Both the position numbers and the translations under genes were made by a program. The notes beneath the pieces are model-generated. The model ran no database searches and had not been told where the DNA came from. It saw only the letters and a program-made list of their open reading frames with translations. Of a DNA stretch of 64,000 nt, positions 9,367-18,461 are shown piece by piece (positions within the stretch are counted from its first letter, which is position 1; the number at the start of each line of letters is the position of its first letter). Source of the stretch: Roseomonas aeriglobus (GTDB taxonomy: Bacteria > Pseudomonadota > Alphaproteobacteria > Sphingomonadales > Sphingomonadaceae); NCBI GenBank assembly GCA_016937575.1, contig JAFHKN010000002.1:2604001-2668000 (forward strand), given 5' to 3'.

Positions 9367-10076
9367 CCTATATCGAAGGCTTTCTGACGCCGGTGCCGAC
9401 CGCGAACCGCGACCGCTATCTGGAGCACGCTCGCACCGCGGTCCCGATGTTCAAGGACTTCGGCGCCGTGCGCATGGTCGAAAGCTGGGGCGACGACGTG
9501 CCGCGCGGCAAGGTCAACGATCTGTGGGCGGCGGTCGCCGCGAGCGAGGACGAGACGGTCGTCTTCTCCTGGTTCGAATATCCCGACAAGGCGACGCGCG
9601 ATGCGGCGAACGCGAAGATGATGGCCGACCCGCGCCTGGCCGACATGATGCAGGACATGCCGTTCGACGGCAGCCGCATGGTGATGGGCGGGTTCGAGAG
9701 CGTCAGCGACGCTGGCGACGGCAGCGGCAGCGGGTACGTCGACGGCATCGTCCTGCCGCTGAAAACAGCCGACCGCGAGGCGTTCGGCACCTTCGCGCGA
9801 TCGGTCGCTGCCCCGTTCCTGGAACATGGTGCGCTCAGGGTCATCGACACGGTCGCCGACGACGTACATCCCGGCAAGCAGACCGACTTCTTCCGCGCCA
9901 TCCTGGCCGGAGATGACGAGCAGCCCTCGTTCGGCTTCGTCGAATGGCCCGACAAGGCGACCCGCGACGCCGGCTGGGCGGCGGTCATGGCCGACCCGCG
10001 CATGCAGGGTGACGATGCGCCCTTCGATGGCAAGCGCATGATCTTCGGCGGGTTCACGATCATCATCGACGCCTGA
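9363..10076 (+). CDS. Tandem DUF1428 protein
   Basis: A 237-residue protein made of two DUF1428 domains; the family is normally a single domain of about 115-120 residues. Copy 1 (about 1-118) begins TYIEGFLTPVPTANRDRY and ends PFDGSRMVMGGFE. Copy 2 (about 124-237) begins GYVDGIVLPLKTADREAF and ends PFDGKRMIFGGFTIII. Both contain an EYPDKATRDA- or EWPDKATRDA-like motif. The fold is a dimeric alpha-beta barrel, so the fusion gives the whole dimer in one chain. The molecular function is unknown. It overlaps the GST gene by four bases. Confidence 0.85.
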   Translation: MTYIEGFLTPVPTANRDRYLEHARTAVPMFKDFGAVRMVESWGDDVPRGKVNDLWAAVAASEDETVVFSWFEYPDKATRDAANAKMMADPRLADMMQDMPFDGSRMVMGGFESVSDAGDGSGSGYVDGIVLPLKTADREAFGTFARSVAAPFLEHGALRVIDTVADDVHPGKQTDFFRAILAGDDEQPSFGFVEWPDKATRDAGWAAVMADPRMQGDDAPFDGKRMIFGGFTIIIDA

Positions 10077-10090
10077 GCGGGAGAAAGACG

Positions 10091-10909
10091 ATGGCCAATC
10101 GCAACGGCACGCCGATCTGGTTCGAACTCAACACGCCCGATGCCGCGGCGGCGGCCGACTTCTACGCCGCGGTGACCGGATGGCGGGTCACCCCCTCCCC
10201 CATGGCAGAGCACGGCGGCTATCGCCTCGCCAGCACGGCGGGAGGAGACGCGATCGCCGGCATCATGACTCCGCCGCCCCAGGCTCCGGCCCATGGCGGC
10301 TGGTCGATCTATTTCGCGGTCGACGACGTCGATGCCCATGCCGCACGCATTCGGGCGTTGGGCGGGTCGGTCAGCTTCGGCCCGATGGACATCCCGCACG
10401 TCGGCCGCTTCGCCGTCGTCGCCGATCCCCAGGGCGTCGTGTTCTTCATCATGAAGGGCGCCAGCCCCGATGACAGCCAGGCCTTCCGCCAGTCGGGCAG
10501 CGGCGACACGATGGGGCACGGCGTATGGATCGAACTCGCGACCCCCGATCCGGACGCGGCCTTCGCCTTTTACGGCGCGCTGTTCGGTTGGGAAAAGTCG
10601 GGTGCGATGCCGATGGGCCCGATGGGCGACTATGCCTTTATCGGCGGTACCGCGGCCGGCCCCGAATGCGCGGCCGGAGAGACGACGGCACCGGGCGCGA
10701 TCATGTCGAGCGCCCTGACCGGTGCTCCGCCGCGTTGGAACTGGTACGTCCACGTGCCCGACATCGACGCCGCCATTGCGACAACGCAGAACCACGGCGG
10801 CACCCTGCTGCACGGTCCGAACCAGGTCCCCGGCGGCGACTATACCGCCACCATCGCCGACCCGCACGGCAGCCAGATCGGCCTGGTCGGCCCGCGCCAG
10901 GAGCGTTGA
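10091..10909 (+). CDS. Two-domain VOC-family protein
   Basis: A 272-residue protein with two glyoxalase-like modules. The first starts GTPIWFELNTPDAAAAADFY and ends VVADPQGVVFFIMKG. The second starts GVWIELATPDPDAAFAFYGA and ends ATIADPHGSQIGLVG. This layout matches bacterial paired-VOC proteins, in which two modules make one binding site. The substrate is unknown. It lies 14 bases after the DUF1428 gene and one base before the next VOC gene, in the same operon. Confidence 0.87.
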   Translation: MANRNGTPIWFELNTPDAAAAADFYAAVTGWRVTPSPMAEHGGYRLASTAGGDAIAGIMTPPPQAPAHGGWSIYFAVDDVDAHAARIRALGGSVSFGPMDIPHVGRFAVVADPQGVVFFIMKGASPDDSQAFRQSGSGDTMGHGVWIELATPDPDAAFAFYGALFGWEKSGAMPMGPMGDYAFIGGTAAGPECAAGETTAPGAIMSSALTGAPPRWNWYVHVPDIDAAIATTQNHGGTLLHGPNQVPGGDYTATIADPHGSQIGLVGPRQER

Positions 10910-10910
10910 G

Positions 10911-11396
10911 ATGGACAAGCTGACGACCGTGCTGTGGTTCGACCACGGCGAAGCGCGCAAGGCGGCGGAATTCTATGCCGCGACCTTTCCCGACAGCCAT
11001 GTCGGCCCGGCCGCCGACGCCCCGACCGACTTCCCCGGCGGCTCTGCCGGCGCGGAGATCACCGTCGCCTTCACCGTGCTCGGCCGATCCTTTTCGGGGC
11101 TGAACGGCGGGCCGAACTTCACGCCCAACGAAGCGGTCAGCTTCATGGTGGTGACCGAGGATCAGGCGGAGACCGATCGGTATTGGGACGCGATCGTCGG
11201 CAACGGCGGGCAGGAGAGCGCCTGCGGGTGGTGCAAGGATCGCTGGGGCTTTTCCTGGCAGATCACACCCCGCACTCTGCTCGATGCGCTGCAGGCCGGC
11301 GGGGCGGAGGCCCAGCGCGCCTTTACCGCCATGATGACCATGCACCGGATCGACGTCGCCGCGATCGATGCCGCCCGACGGGGAGGCGTCGCTTGA
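10911..11396 (+). CDS. PhnB-like VOC protein (3-demethylubiquinone methyltransferase-like)
   Basis: A 161-residue protein with the PhnB/PF06983-type VOC signature: TVLWFDHGEARKAAEFYAAT at the N-terminus, GGPNFTPNEAVSFMV in the middle and CGWCKDRWGFSWQITP near the C-terminus. Although often labelled after 3-demethylubiquinone methyltransferases, these proteins have no demonstrated transferase activity. It follows the paired-VOC gene by one base and overlaps the SRPBCC gene start. Confidence 0.87.
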   Translation: MDKLTTVLWFDHGEARKAAEFYAATFPDSHVGPAADAPTDFPGGSAGAEITVAFTVLGRSFSGLNGGPNFTPNEAVSFMVVTEDQAETDRYWDAIVGNGGQESACGWCKDRWGFSWQITPRTLLDALQAGGAEAQRAFTAMMTMHRIDVAAIDAARRGGVA

Positions 11397-11863
11397 CCGA
11401 CACACACGAACTCCGCATCGACCGCACGATCGACGCCCCCGTCGAGGCGGTCTGGCGCGCCTGGACCGACCATAGCGGCGAATGGTTCTGCCCCCACCCC
11501 TGGCGTGCGGAGGTCGTCGAACAGACTCTGCGCCCCGGCGGTCGATCGGCCATGGTGATGCGCGGACCCAACGGCGAAGAGAACGCGATCGAGGGCATCA
11601 TCCTCGACGTCGTGCCTGGGCGCCGGATCGTCTCGACCGACGCCTTCACCGCCGGTTGGGTGCCGGCCGGCCCGTTCATGGTGCGAATCGACCTGTTCGA
11701 ACCCGATCCATCCGATCCGGGCCGCACCCGCTACAGCGCCATCGCGCGGCACTGGACGGCCGAGGCTGCCGAGCAGCACAAGGCGATGGGTTTCGAAGCG
11801 GGTTGGTCAGCGTCGGCCGATCAGCTGGAAGCGGTCGCCAAGCGGTTGGCAGCCAGCGCGTAA
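11393..11863 (+). CDS. SRPBCC / AHSA1-family protein
   Basis: The most likely start is a TTG at 11393 overlapping the upstream TGA, giving 156 residues: THELRIDRTIDAPVEAVWRA is the usual AHSA1/START-like N-terminus and HWTAEAAEQHKAMGFEAGW the terminal helix. The fold is a hydrophobic ligand-binding cavity; the ligand is unknown. It is the last gene of the operon. HxlR or ArsR regulators paired with SRPBCC, VOC and DUF1428 genes are a recurring alphaproteobacterial arrangement. Confidence 0.82.
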   Translation: MTDTHELRIDRTIDAPVEAVWRAWTDHSGEWFCPHPWRAEVVEQTLRPGGRSAMVMRGPNGEENAIEGIILDVVPGRRIVSTDAFTAGWVPAGPFMVRIDLFEPDPSDPGRTRYSAIARHWTAEAAEQHKAMGFEAGWSASADQLEAVAKRLAASA

Positions 11864-11900
11864 AGCGACCATGTGGTAGCAGACAGTCGCTATCACTGCT

Positions 11901-11925
11901 CTCCCCTCCCCTTCAGGGGAGGGAC
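11901..11925. repeat. Short palindromic element
   Basis: CCTCCCC and GGGGAGG flank TTCA, the same arm sequence found in longer elements near 25129 and 28187. It sits between two convergent genes and could end transcription from either side, although no U-tract follows. Confidence 0.45.
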
Positions 11926-11946
11926 TAAGCTCGCGTCTAGCTCAGC

Positions 11947-12984
11947 CTAGTCCACCATCCGCCAGCGCAGCGTCTCGCCCGCGCGGAACGGGACGACGTG
12001 GCTCTCACCCGCTGAAAACACCGGAGGCACCGGCAGGTCCACCCGTTCAAGCGTCACGCTACCCTCGTTGAGCGGCAGGCCGTAGAAGCGCGGGCCGTTC
12101 TCGCTGGCGAAGGCTTCGAACCGGTCGATCGCGCCATCCTCGTCGAACACTTCGAGATAGAGTTCGAGTGCGGTCAGCGCGCTGAAGATGCCCGCGCATC
12201 CACAGGACGATTCCTTCGCCTCGACCATGTGCGGCGCAGTGTCGGTACCCAGGAAGATGTTGGGCGCTCCACCCGTCACGGCCCTGCGCACGGCCACGCG
12301 GTGCGTTTCGCGCTTGGCGACCGGCAGGCAATAGGCGTGCGGGCGCAGCCCCCCGGCGAAGATGGCGTTGCGATTGATGACCAGATGCTGCGGCGTCACC
12401 GTCGCACCGATTCGCTCCGGATGACTGACGACGAAGGCCGCGGCTTCCGCGGTCGTGATATGCTCCAGAACGACCTTGAGCGCCGGAAAATCGGCCAGCA
12501 GCGGGATCAGGACACGGTCGATGAACACCGCCTCCCGGTCGAAGATATCGATTGCGGGGTCGGTGACTTCGCCGTGGACCAGCAAGGGCATGCCGATCGC
12601 CTGCATCGCCTCCAGCACCGGGGCGATATGCGCAATGCTGGTGACCCCGTGCGCCGAATTGGTCGTGGCGTGGGCGGGGTAGAGCTTGCAGGCGGTGAAC
12701 ACGCCCTGCTCGAACCCGCGCCGCACCTCGGTCGGGTCGGTCGCATCCGTCAGATAGCAGGTCATCAGCGGCGTGAAGTCGCCGCCCTCGGGCAAGGCCG
12801 CCATGATGCGGGTGCGATAGGCTTCCGCCGCGGCGACATCGGTCACCGGGGGCGACAGGTTCGGCATGACGATCGCGCGCGCGAACTGACGCGCGGTCGG
12901 CGGAGCGACTGCGGCCAGCATCGCGCCGTCGCGCAAATGGACGTGCCAATCGTCGGGGCGGCGGATGGTCAGACGGTCGCGCAT
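11947..12984 (-). CDS. pyrC: Dihydroorotase
   Basis: A 345-residue protein, normal for the homodimeric class II dihydroorotase. It catalyses reversible cyclisation of carbamoyl-aspartate to dihydroorotate in pyrimidine synthesis. The metal-binding motif is WHVHLRDG at residues 13-20. The carboxylated-lysine region is [13 protein letters not shown]. Further ligands are in LLVHGEVTD (His) and VLEHITT (His). The catalytic Asp is in FLGTDTAPH. It is divergent from ygfZ with a 48-base gap. Confidence 0.96.
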   Translation of the reverse strand: MRDRLTIRRPDDWHVHLRDGAMLAAVAPPTARQFARAIVMPNLSPPVTDVAAAEAYRTRIMAALPEGGDFTPLMTCYLTDATDPTEVRRGFEQGVFTACKLYPAHATTNSAHGVTSIAHIAPVLEAMQAIGMPLLVHGEVTDPAIDIFDREAVFIDRVLIPLLADFPALKVVLEHITTAEAAAFVVSHPERIGATVTPQHLVINRNAIFAGGLRPHAYCLPVAKRETHRVAVRRAVTGGAPNIFLGTDTAPHMVEAKESSCGCAGIFSALTALELYLEVFDEDGAIDRFEAFASENGPRFYGLPLNEGSVTLERVDLPVPPVFSAGESHVVPFRAGETLRWRMVD

Positions 12985-13032
12985 CGGTCAGGTCCCGCTT
13001 GGAAATGATCGTGGGCCGCTTACCTAGATCGC

Positions 13033-13758
13033 ATGACCGACACCACCCTTGCCGACCGTCGTGTGTTTCGCGTGGCGGGAGACGATCCGCGCGGCTTCCT
13101 CCAGGGTCTGGTGACGCAGGATGTCGCTACCGTGACCACGGACGCACCGCGCTGGAGCGGGCTGTTGACCCCGCAGGGGAAGGCGCTGTTCGATTTTCTG
13201 CTGTGGGATGATGGCGAGGGTGGGGTCCTGATCGATTGCGAAGCGTCCCAGAGCGATGCGCTGATGCGGCGCCTGACGCTGTATCGACTGCGCCGTGCGA
13301 TCGAGATCGCGCCGGTCGACACGGCCGTTCATTGGTCGATCGATAGCGATACTGGCGCCCCGGATCCGCGCCTGGCCGAACTCGGGCGCCGTTGGCTGGG
13401 TCCCGCGACGCCCGGCGATGCCGCCGCGCGGTGGCGCGCGCACCGATTGTCGCTGGGCGTGACCGAGGGGGTCGGCGAGCTCGGCAGCGAAGCCACTCTC
13501 TGGCTGGAATGCAATGCGCGTGAACTGAACGGCGTCAGCTTCACCAAAGGCTGCTATGTCGGGCAGGAGAACACCGCCCGCATGCACCACCGCTCCAAGG
13601 TCAACCGCCGACTGGTCGTAGCGCCCCTTGGTGACGATGGCGATCGCGTGCGGGCGCGCTATCCCGAATTGAATGTGATGGTCGAGCTGCGCCGCGTCGA
13701 GGCGTTGGGCGACGCACTCCGTCCGGCATGGCTGGAAGCGGCGCTGGCCGACGCCTGA
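13033..13758 (+). CDS. ygfZ: YgfZ/GcvT-domain folate-binding protein
   Basis: A 241-residue protein related to YgfZ, which supports Fe-S cluster assembly and repair in a folate-dependent way. The diagnostic motif KGCYVGQENTARM (near residue 172; family consensus K-G-C-Y-x-G-Q-E) contains the essential cysteine. The N-terminal GcvT-like domain includes RGFLQGLVTQDV and LLTPQGKALFDFLLW. It is shorter than the E. coli protein but typical of alphaproteobacteria. It is divergently transcribed from pyrC. Confidence 0.92.
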   Translation: MTDTTLADRRVFRVAGDDPRGFLQGLVTQDVATVTTDAPRWSGLLTPQGKALFDFLLWDDGEGGVLIDCEASQSDALMRRLTLYRLRRAIEIAPVDTAVHWSIDSDTGAPDPRLAELGRRWLGPATPGDAAARWRAHRLSLGVTEGVGELGSEATLWLECNARELNGVSFTKGCYVGQENTARMHHRSKVNRRLVVAPLGDDGDRVRARYPELNVMVELRRVEALGDALRPAWLEAALADA

Positions 13759-14160
13759 GGCGCACCTGACGAGGCGTATACGCTGCAATTCGAGCGTTGC
13801 GCCCGCGTCGCGTCCTTGTCGCACACAAGACCTCTTCAGAGGCCTTGTCGCCGCGGCGTCGATGAGAAACAGCAAGGCCTGGACGCACTCGATCCCGGCC
13901 ACCCGGCGCGGCGAGGATGATACCGCGTGCGAGTTTTTCCAGAGGCTTGGCGTGGGAAGCGACCGGCAGGCTAGCCCCACTGGAACGATTAAACCTCGGT
14001 ACGCGGAACGACCACGCAACCGGTACGAACCACGCCGGCGGTACAACCGGTATGTTGCAAGCGCGTCCCGACCGCGACGCCAACCAGACAGCGCGTCTTG
14101 CGAGCCTCGCCGATGCCCCGACGGAGCACTGCGTAGCATCACGCCGTGCTTCTTACCGAT
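13759..14160. other. Intergenic region with no recognised gene
   Basis: About 400 bases between the end of ygfZ and the ompA terminator. Several overlapping ORFs exist on both strands, but none has a convincing start, composition or family resemblance. A small palindrome (CCTCTTCAGAGG near 13832) is present. No tRNA-like cloverleaf was seen. Confidence 0.5.
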
Positions 14161-14199
14161 CGTCAAAAGAAAAGGGAGGTCGGACTACTCCGACCTCCC
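14161..14199 (-). terminator. Rho-independent terminator of ompA
   Basis: A perfect 11-bp stem (14174-14184 with 14189-14199; arms GGGAGGTCGGA/TCCGACCTCCC), loop of four, followed on the minus strand by TTTTCTTTT. It begins about 30 bases after the ompA stop. Confidence 0.93.
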
Positions 14200-14229
14200 C
14201 GATCTTTGTCCGAAAACCGGACGAGTGGA

Positions 14230-15378
14230 TTACATCCCGGCGCCAGGGCCGTAGGTGATTTCCACACGACGGTTCTGGAGCTCGCGGACGCCATCGGCAG
14301 TCTCGACGCGCGGGCGGCTTTCGCCGAACGCTTCGGTCGAGATCACGCCATCGCTGATCCCGCGGCCGGTCATGTACGCACGGACCGAGTCCGCACGGCG
14401 CTGCGACAGGCCGACGTTGTAGCTCGCCGATCCCGAACGGTCGGCGTGGCCGGCCAGCATGACGCGTGCGTTGCCGCAGGTCGAGTAGGCCGAGATGGCG
14501 TTGTCCAGAATGCCCGCTGCTTCCGGCGTGATGTCCGAGCGATCCCACTCGAAGAACACGATGTACGGCCCAGGCGTGCACACCGGCGCCGGCGGAGGCG
14601 GCGGCGGGGGCGGCGGGGGCGGCGGCGGCGGGGGAGGCGGCGGCGGCGGCGGCGGCGGCGGCGGAGCTTCCGCACCACCGAAGTTGTAGGTCAGACCGCC
14701 GAGCAGGCTGTGCGACCGGAACCGGCCGTCAAAGCTGCGACCCGACACGTCGACCAGACGCACGTCGTCCGCGTTGAAGAAGCGATACTTCAGCGTCGCA
14801 TCCAGACGGTCGCCGAGCGGAGCGCGAACGCCCGCCAGAGCCTGCCACGCGAACACGGTGTCCGAGTCGTCGAGGAACGCGCCACGCGTGTTCAGCGCAT
14901 AGCTGTCCGCCTTGACGCGAGCGACACCGACGCCGCCGCCGACGAAGCCCTGAACGCCATCGTCTTCACCGAAGTCGAGCAGGCCGTTGACCATGAAGCT
15001 CAGCGCCGACGTGCGGCCACCGGCATAGTCGAAGTTGCCCGCAGCAGCCGAGCCGAGCGCACCGGTCGGACCGTAGACCGGAGTGGTCACGCTCGAGCGG
15101 TAGCCATCGACGTTCGCCTGGCGATAGCCGACTTCGGCTTCGGCACGGAACATACCGAAGTCGTAACCGATGACGCCATCGACGTCCCAGCCATATTTGT
15201 GGTCGACGGTAGCAGCGTTGGTGGTGGTCACACCAGCAGCGGTTCGAATGTCGAAGTCAATGTCTTCGACGATCATCGCACCGCCCTCAACACCCACGTA
15301 CCACGAATCATCGCGGGCGAGGGCGGGAGTGGCCAGCGCGGTAGATGCAAGCGCCAATACGACGGCAAGCTTCCGCAT
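14230..15378 (-). CDS. OmpA-family outer membrane protein with polyproline hinge
   Basis: 382 residues from the ATG at 15378, which is preceded by AAGGGGA; the frame is open further upstream but without a better start. Residues 1-21 are a signal peptide (MRKLAVVLALASTALATPALA). Residues about 22-235 form the N-terminal beta-barrel, and an uninterrupted run of 25 prolines (bases 14590-14664) is the hinge. The C-terminal OmpA-like domain binds peptidoglycan (FFEWDRSDITPEAAGILDNA; AGHADRSGSASYNVGLSQRR; ENRRV-type end QNRRVEITY). Alphaproteobacterial relatives have such hinges, but this run is long. A strong terminator follows. Confidence 0.94.
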   Translation of the reverse strand: MRKLAVVLALASTALATPALARDDSWYVGVEGGAMIVEDIDFDIRTAAGVTTTNAATVDHKYGWDVDGVIGYDFGMFRAEAEVGYRQANVDGYRSSVTTPVYGPTGALGSAAAGNFDYAGGRTSALSFMVNGLLDFGEDDGVQGFVGGGVGVARVKADSYALNTRGAFLDDSDTVFAWQALAGVRAPLGDRLDATLKYRFFNADDVRLVDVSGRSFDGRFRSHSLLGGLTYNFGGAEAPPPPPPPPPPPPPPPPPPPPPPPPPAPVCTPGPYIVFFEWDRSDITPEAAGILDNAISAYSTCGNARVMLAGHADRSGSASYNVGLSQRRADSVRAYMTGRGISDGVISTEAFGESRPRVETADGVRELQNRRVEITYGPGAGM

Positions 15379-15485
15379 AAGTTCCCCTTTCTTGGTTGTC
15401 ACTACGGACAGCGCAAACTCACTAAACTGCGGATAGTTTCCACGCAAGCCGACAAAAAGCGCGGGTAGTTGCAGAAACGTCACAT

Positions 15486-15938
15486 TTATTCGGGGAGCAG
15501 GCGAAGACCCCGAAGCGCCGCCAGCAATTGGCCGATCGCGGTTCTGGCTTGCGTATCAATGACATCCCCGCCGGACGGCATGGCGATGGCGGTCGCGGGC
15601 AGCTCGACGTGCCAGCCTGTATCCAGAAAGACGGCTCGGCGGCCGGTTTCACCGATGGTGACGGCGAAGCCCGGATGCGGCGCAACGAATCGCCAGCCGC
15701 CGATGGTCCAGCCGGCGACCGCATCGGCATGCCCGGTCCAGGCGCCGGTCGGCGTGGCGCCGACCACCCAGCAGTCGCCAAGGGCCGGATCGGTCGGCGG
15801 TGTGTTCACGCCGACAGCGGTGACGCTTGCCTGCACCGCCATCGCCAGCAGTGCGAGCGCTTCGTTGTGCGTCATTTCCTTCTGCGCCTGCCCGGGTACG
15901 AGCATCGGCAGCGCGAGGCGCGCGGTCGTATCGTTCAT
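15486..15938 (-). CDS. DUF2793 protein at the 3' end of the GTA cluster
   Basis: A 150-residue protein. ARLALPMLVPGQAQKEMTHN at the N-terminus and DPALGDCWVVGATPTGAW are hallmarks of DUF2793, a family found next to phage-like tail genes in alphaproteobacteria. It lies 17 bases downstream of the tail-tip gene and is the last member of the leftward GTA cluster. A tail-fibre or tip-associated role is plausible from position only. No terminator was recognised between it and ompA. Confidence 0.85.
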   Translation of the reverse strand: MNDTTARLALPMLVPGQAQKEMTHNEALALLAMAVQASVTAVGVNTPPTDPALGDCWVVGATPTGAWTGHADAVAGWTIGGWRFVAPHPGFAVTIGETGRRAVFLDTGWHVELPATAIAMPSGGDVIDTQARTAIGQLLAALRGLRLLPE

Positions 15939-15955
15939 CAGCTGTCCTTTCGGTT

Positions 15956-18079
15956 TCAGAGTGTCCGTCGTGCGGCGCGGGAGCGGGCGACGGTGCCGAT
16001 CTGCCGGACCTCGGCCGTCGGCGTGCCGCGTGGCCCGAGGGCTTCCGGCTGCGAGACGACCTGCGCCCCGCGTGCGTCATCGCCCAAGGTGACGAGATAC
16101 ATCTCGCTTTCCTCGGCGAGCGGCGTCGCGATGCCATCCGTCCAGTGCCAGCCGGCACGGCTGCGGCGGACCCAGGTGAGGCGTGCCACATCGCCGTCGT
16201 GCCGGACCGCGAGATGCACCGGCGCCGGCGGGGCGACCGATGCGCCGCCGATCGGCGCCGACGCGCCTATCGCCGCACCGACATCGCCGACCCCGCTTGC
16301 CATCACCTGCACTTCCGTACCGATCGTCGTGACCGGCAGGTCGAGCGTCACAAGAGTATCGGGTTCGAGGAGCACGAAGCGGTCGCCGGCCACTGACCGC
16401 CCGATCGCGCCTTCGGTACCTCGGCGGCCGCGCCACAAGGTCGTCAGGCGCCACCGCGTCGCGTCGATCCGCTCCGCCGACCCGAACTGCACGAGTTCGT
16501 CGCCGACCAGCGCGAGGTTGGCCCCTCGGGCCAGGCTCGTCGTATCGGCATCGGCAAGTGTCATCTCGGCATGAGCCAGAGCCACGACGACCGCGCCGGC
16601 CCGGTCCTCGAGCGTCGATGCCCCCGCCCCCGGCGGAGTGACGACCGTGCCCAGAACGGCGGGACCGGCCGTCATGCCCTGCGGCAACCAGCTCGTCCCG
16701 CCGTCCAGGCTCAGCTGGAGTGCCGCGCTGCGCCAGCCGGGGCTTGCGCCCGCCGCGGCAATTGTCAGTCGAGGCGTGGTCAGCACCGCGTCGTCGAACG
16801 GCGGAATCTCGAAGGCATGAACGATCGTCGGACCGACGACCCGATCGGGCGCCGCCGCCACGCTGCCCGAGGTTGCCGGAGCGGCGACGGGGCGGCGGAC
16901 GACGCGGATGAGCTCCACCGTCAGTACCATCGCCTCCAGCGTCGCCTCGACCACCCGCCACAGGCCCGGTTCGCCGGCGATCGTCACGCGGTCGCCGGGC
17001 ACCAGCGCAAGCGACCGCCAGTCGAGCGACACCGTCCGGCGCTCGCGCTCGATGTCGATCCGGGAGAGTGCCGCCGCCGCCAGCCTCTTCGCCGCTGCGG
17101 CATCGATCGCAGCGGGCAGCTCGATCGCCAGCTCCCGCGCCCCGGCGCCCGCCCGGCGGATGCGCTGCAGCCCGACCTGATAGTCGCGCGCGGGGTCGTG
17201 GTGCTGTAGCGTGATCGCGCGCGGCGCGCTGTCGGCCGCGGCAAAACTGCGCGCCCGCCGTGCCCCCCGCCCGGCGCCGGTGTCGCCGATCGTCACGCTC
17301 GTCCCCGGCCCCGATCGCGCCTCCAGTCGCGCGCCATCGCTCCGCAGCCACGCGCCGCTCACCTGGAGCATCGCGTCGCTCGGCCCGCGCACGGTGTCGC
17401 CATAGCCGGAATAGCCCGACAGCAGCGTGCCCGTCGCCCCGTCGATGACACCCCCGGACAATCCGCGCAGGATCTCGGCGGCATCGACCGGCCCGGCGTC
17501 GGCGGTCACTTCGAAGGTCAGCGACGGGATGCGATTGCCGAAATCCGCCAGCGCCAGATCCTCGAACACCGCATAGGCCAGCCCGCGGAACGCCGGCGTC
17601 GTCCCGGCCCCTTGCGCCGACACGATCAGCGGATCGACCGCCTGCGCCTCGCCGCCCGGATGCCACCGGAACTGCGTCGCCGATTTGAAGTCCCCCGCCG
17701 TCCCGCGCAGCAGCTTGCCGTCCGCCCAGATCCGCCCGATCGACAGGATCGGCCGCGCCGACAAGGCGACGGCGAAGGAGGCGGAATAGGAATAGCGCGT
17801 GCTTCCCGCCCTTCCCTTGCCGCCGCCGTCGCGCGCGACATGTTCGATCAGCTCGGTCGACCAGATGACGGTCCCAGCGACGCGCATCGTCCCGAAGATC
17901 CTGGGGATCGGCGTGCCGTAGGACGAGCTCTGCACGGCCAGGTCGGTCAGCCGCGGCCCGTCGCGCCCCGTGCCGCGGAACACCCGCTGGTCGATCGCCT
18001 GCCCCGCCATCGCGCCCAGCGCCCCGCCGATCGGCCCGCCCAGCGCCGTGCCGACCGCGGTCAGAATTACCGTCGCCAT
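15956..18079 (-). CDS. GTA tail tip/host-specificity protein (g15-like), short form
   Basis: A 707-residue protein. It opens with a glycine-rich hydrophobic stretch (TALGGPIGGALGAMAGQAID) and then YGTPIPRIFGTMRVAGTVIW, which resembles the phage tail protein (Phage-tail_3 / megatron) region of RcGTA g15. RcGTA g15 is about 1300 residues with an N-terminal TIM-barrel-like domain before this region; that part is absent here. The protein should form the central fibre/tip that contacts the recipient cell. Its start lies one base after the peptidase gene stop. Confidence 0.88.
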   Translation of the reverse strand: MATVILTAVGTALGGPIGGALGAMAGQAIDQRVFRGTGRDGPRLTDLAVQSSSYGTPIPRIFGTMRVAGTVIWSTELIEHVARDGGGKGRAGSTRYSYSASFAVALSARPILSIGRIWADGKLLRGTAGDFKSATQFRWHPGGEAQAVDPLIVSAQGAGTTPAFRGLAYAVFEDLALADFGNRIPSLTFEVTADAGPVDAAEILRGLSGGVIDGATGTLLSGYSGYGDTVRGPSDAMLQVSGAWLRSDGARLEARSGPGTSVTIGDTGAGRGARRARSFAAADSAPRAITLQHHDPARDYQVGLQRIRRAGAGARELAIELPAAIDAAAAKRLAAAALSRIDIERERRTVSLDWRSLALVPGDRVTIAGEPGLWRVVEATLEAMVLTVELIRVVRRPVAAPATSGSVAAAPDRVVGPTIVHAFEIPPFDDAVLTTPRLTIAAAGASPGWRSAALQLSLDGGTSWLPQGMTAGPAVLGTVVTPPGAGASTLEDRAGAVVVALAHAEMTLADADTTSLARGANLALVGDELVQFGSAERIDATRWRLTTLWRGRRGTEGAIGRSVAGDRFVLLEPDTLVTLDLPVTTIGTEVQVMASGVGDVGAAIGASAPIGGASVAPPAPVHLAVRHDGDVARLTWVRRSRAGWHWTDGIATPLAEESEMYLVTLGDDARGAQVVSQPEALGPRGTPTAEVRQIGTVARSRAARRTL

Positions 18080-18080
18080 G

Positions 18081-18461
18081 TCACTTCTCCCCTCGCCAGC
18101 GCGCCAGCACCGGCCACGGCGGCACGCCGGGCCGCTCGACGACGCGGCGCAGGCCAGCGTCGGCGTGGATCAGCCCCGCCCCGCTATCGATCCCCAGATG
18201 CAGCTGGCCGGGCCCGGTCGCGACCAGCACGACGTCGCCCGCCCGCGCCACATCGACCGCAACCAGGCCCAGCGCTGCCGCTCCCCGCACCACCACCGCC
18301 GGGTCGCCCGTCCGCAGCCGGTATCCGGTCGGCACCGGCAGCCCCCATGCCAGCGCCACGAGCCCCACGCAGTCGAGCCCGCGCGCGTCGCGCCCGTGCA
18401 GCCGGAACGGCGTCCCCACCGCCGCCCGCGCCCGGGCCACGGCGTCGTCCCCCGCGCTCAT
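18081..18461 (-). CDS. NlpC/P60-type peptidase of the GTA tail (g14-like)
   Basis: A 126-residue protein from the ATG at 18461, overlapping the upstream stop (ATGA). The NlpC/P60 catalytic cysteine is in GRDARGLDCVGLVALAWG, and the His in GPGQLHLGIDSG. In RcGTA, g14 is a cell-wall peptidase in the tail tip that helps DNA entry. It is a little shorter than RcGTA g14 but has the core fold. Confidence 0.9.
   Translation of the reverse strand: MSAGDDAVARARAAVGTPFRLHGRDARGLDCVGLVALAWGLPVPTGYRLRTGDPAVVVRGAAALGLVAVDVARAGDVVLVATGPGQLHLGIDSGAGLIHADAGLRRVVERPGVPPWPVLARWRGEK

Noticed and set aside
13759..14229. Possible small RNA or tRNA in the gap before ompA.
   Set aside because: No cloverleaf pattern; only the ompA terminator and short palindromes could be supported.
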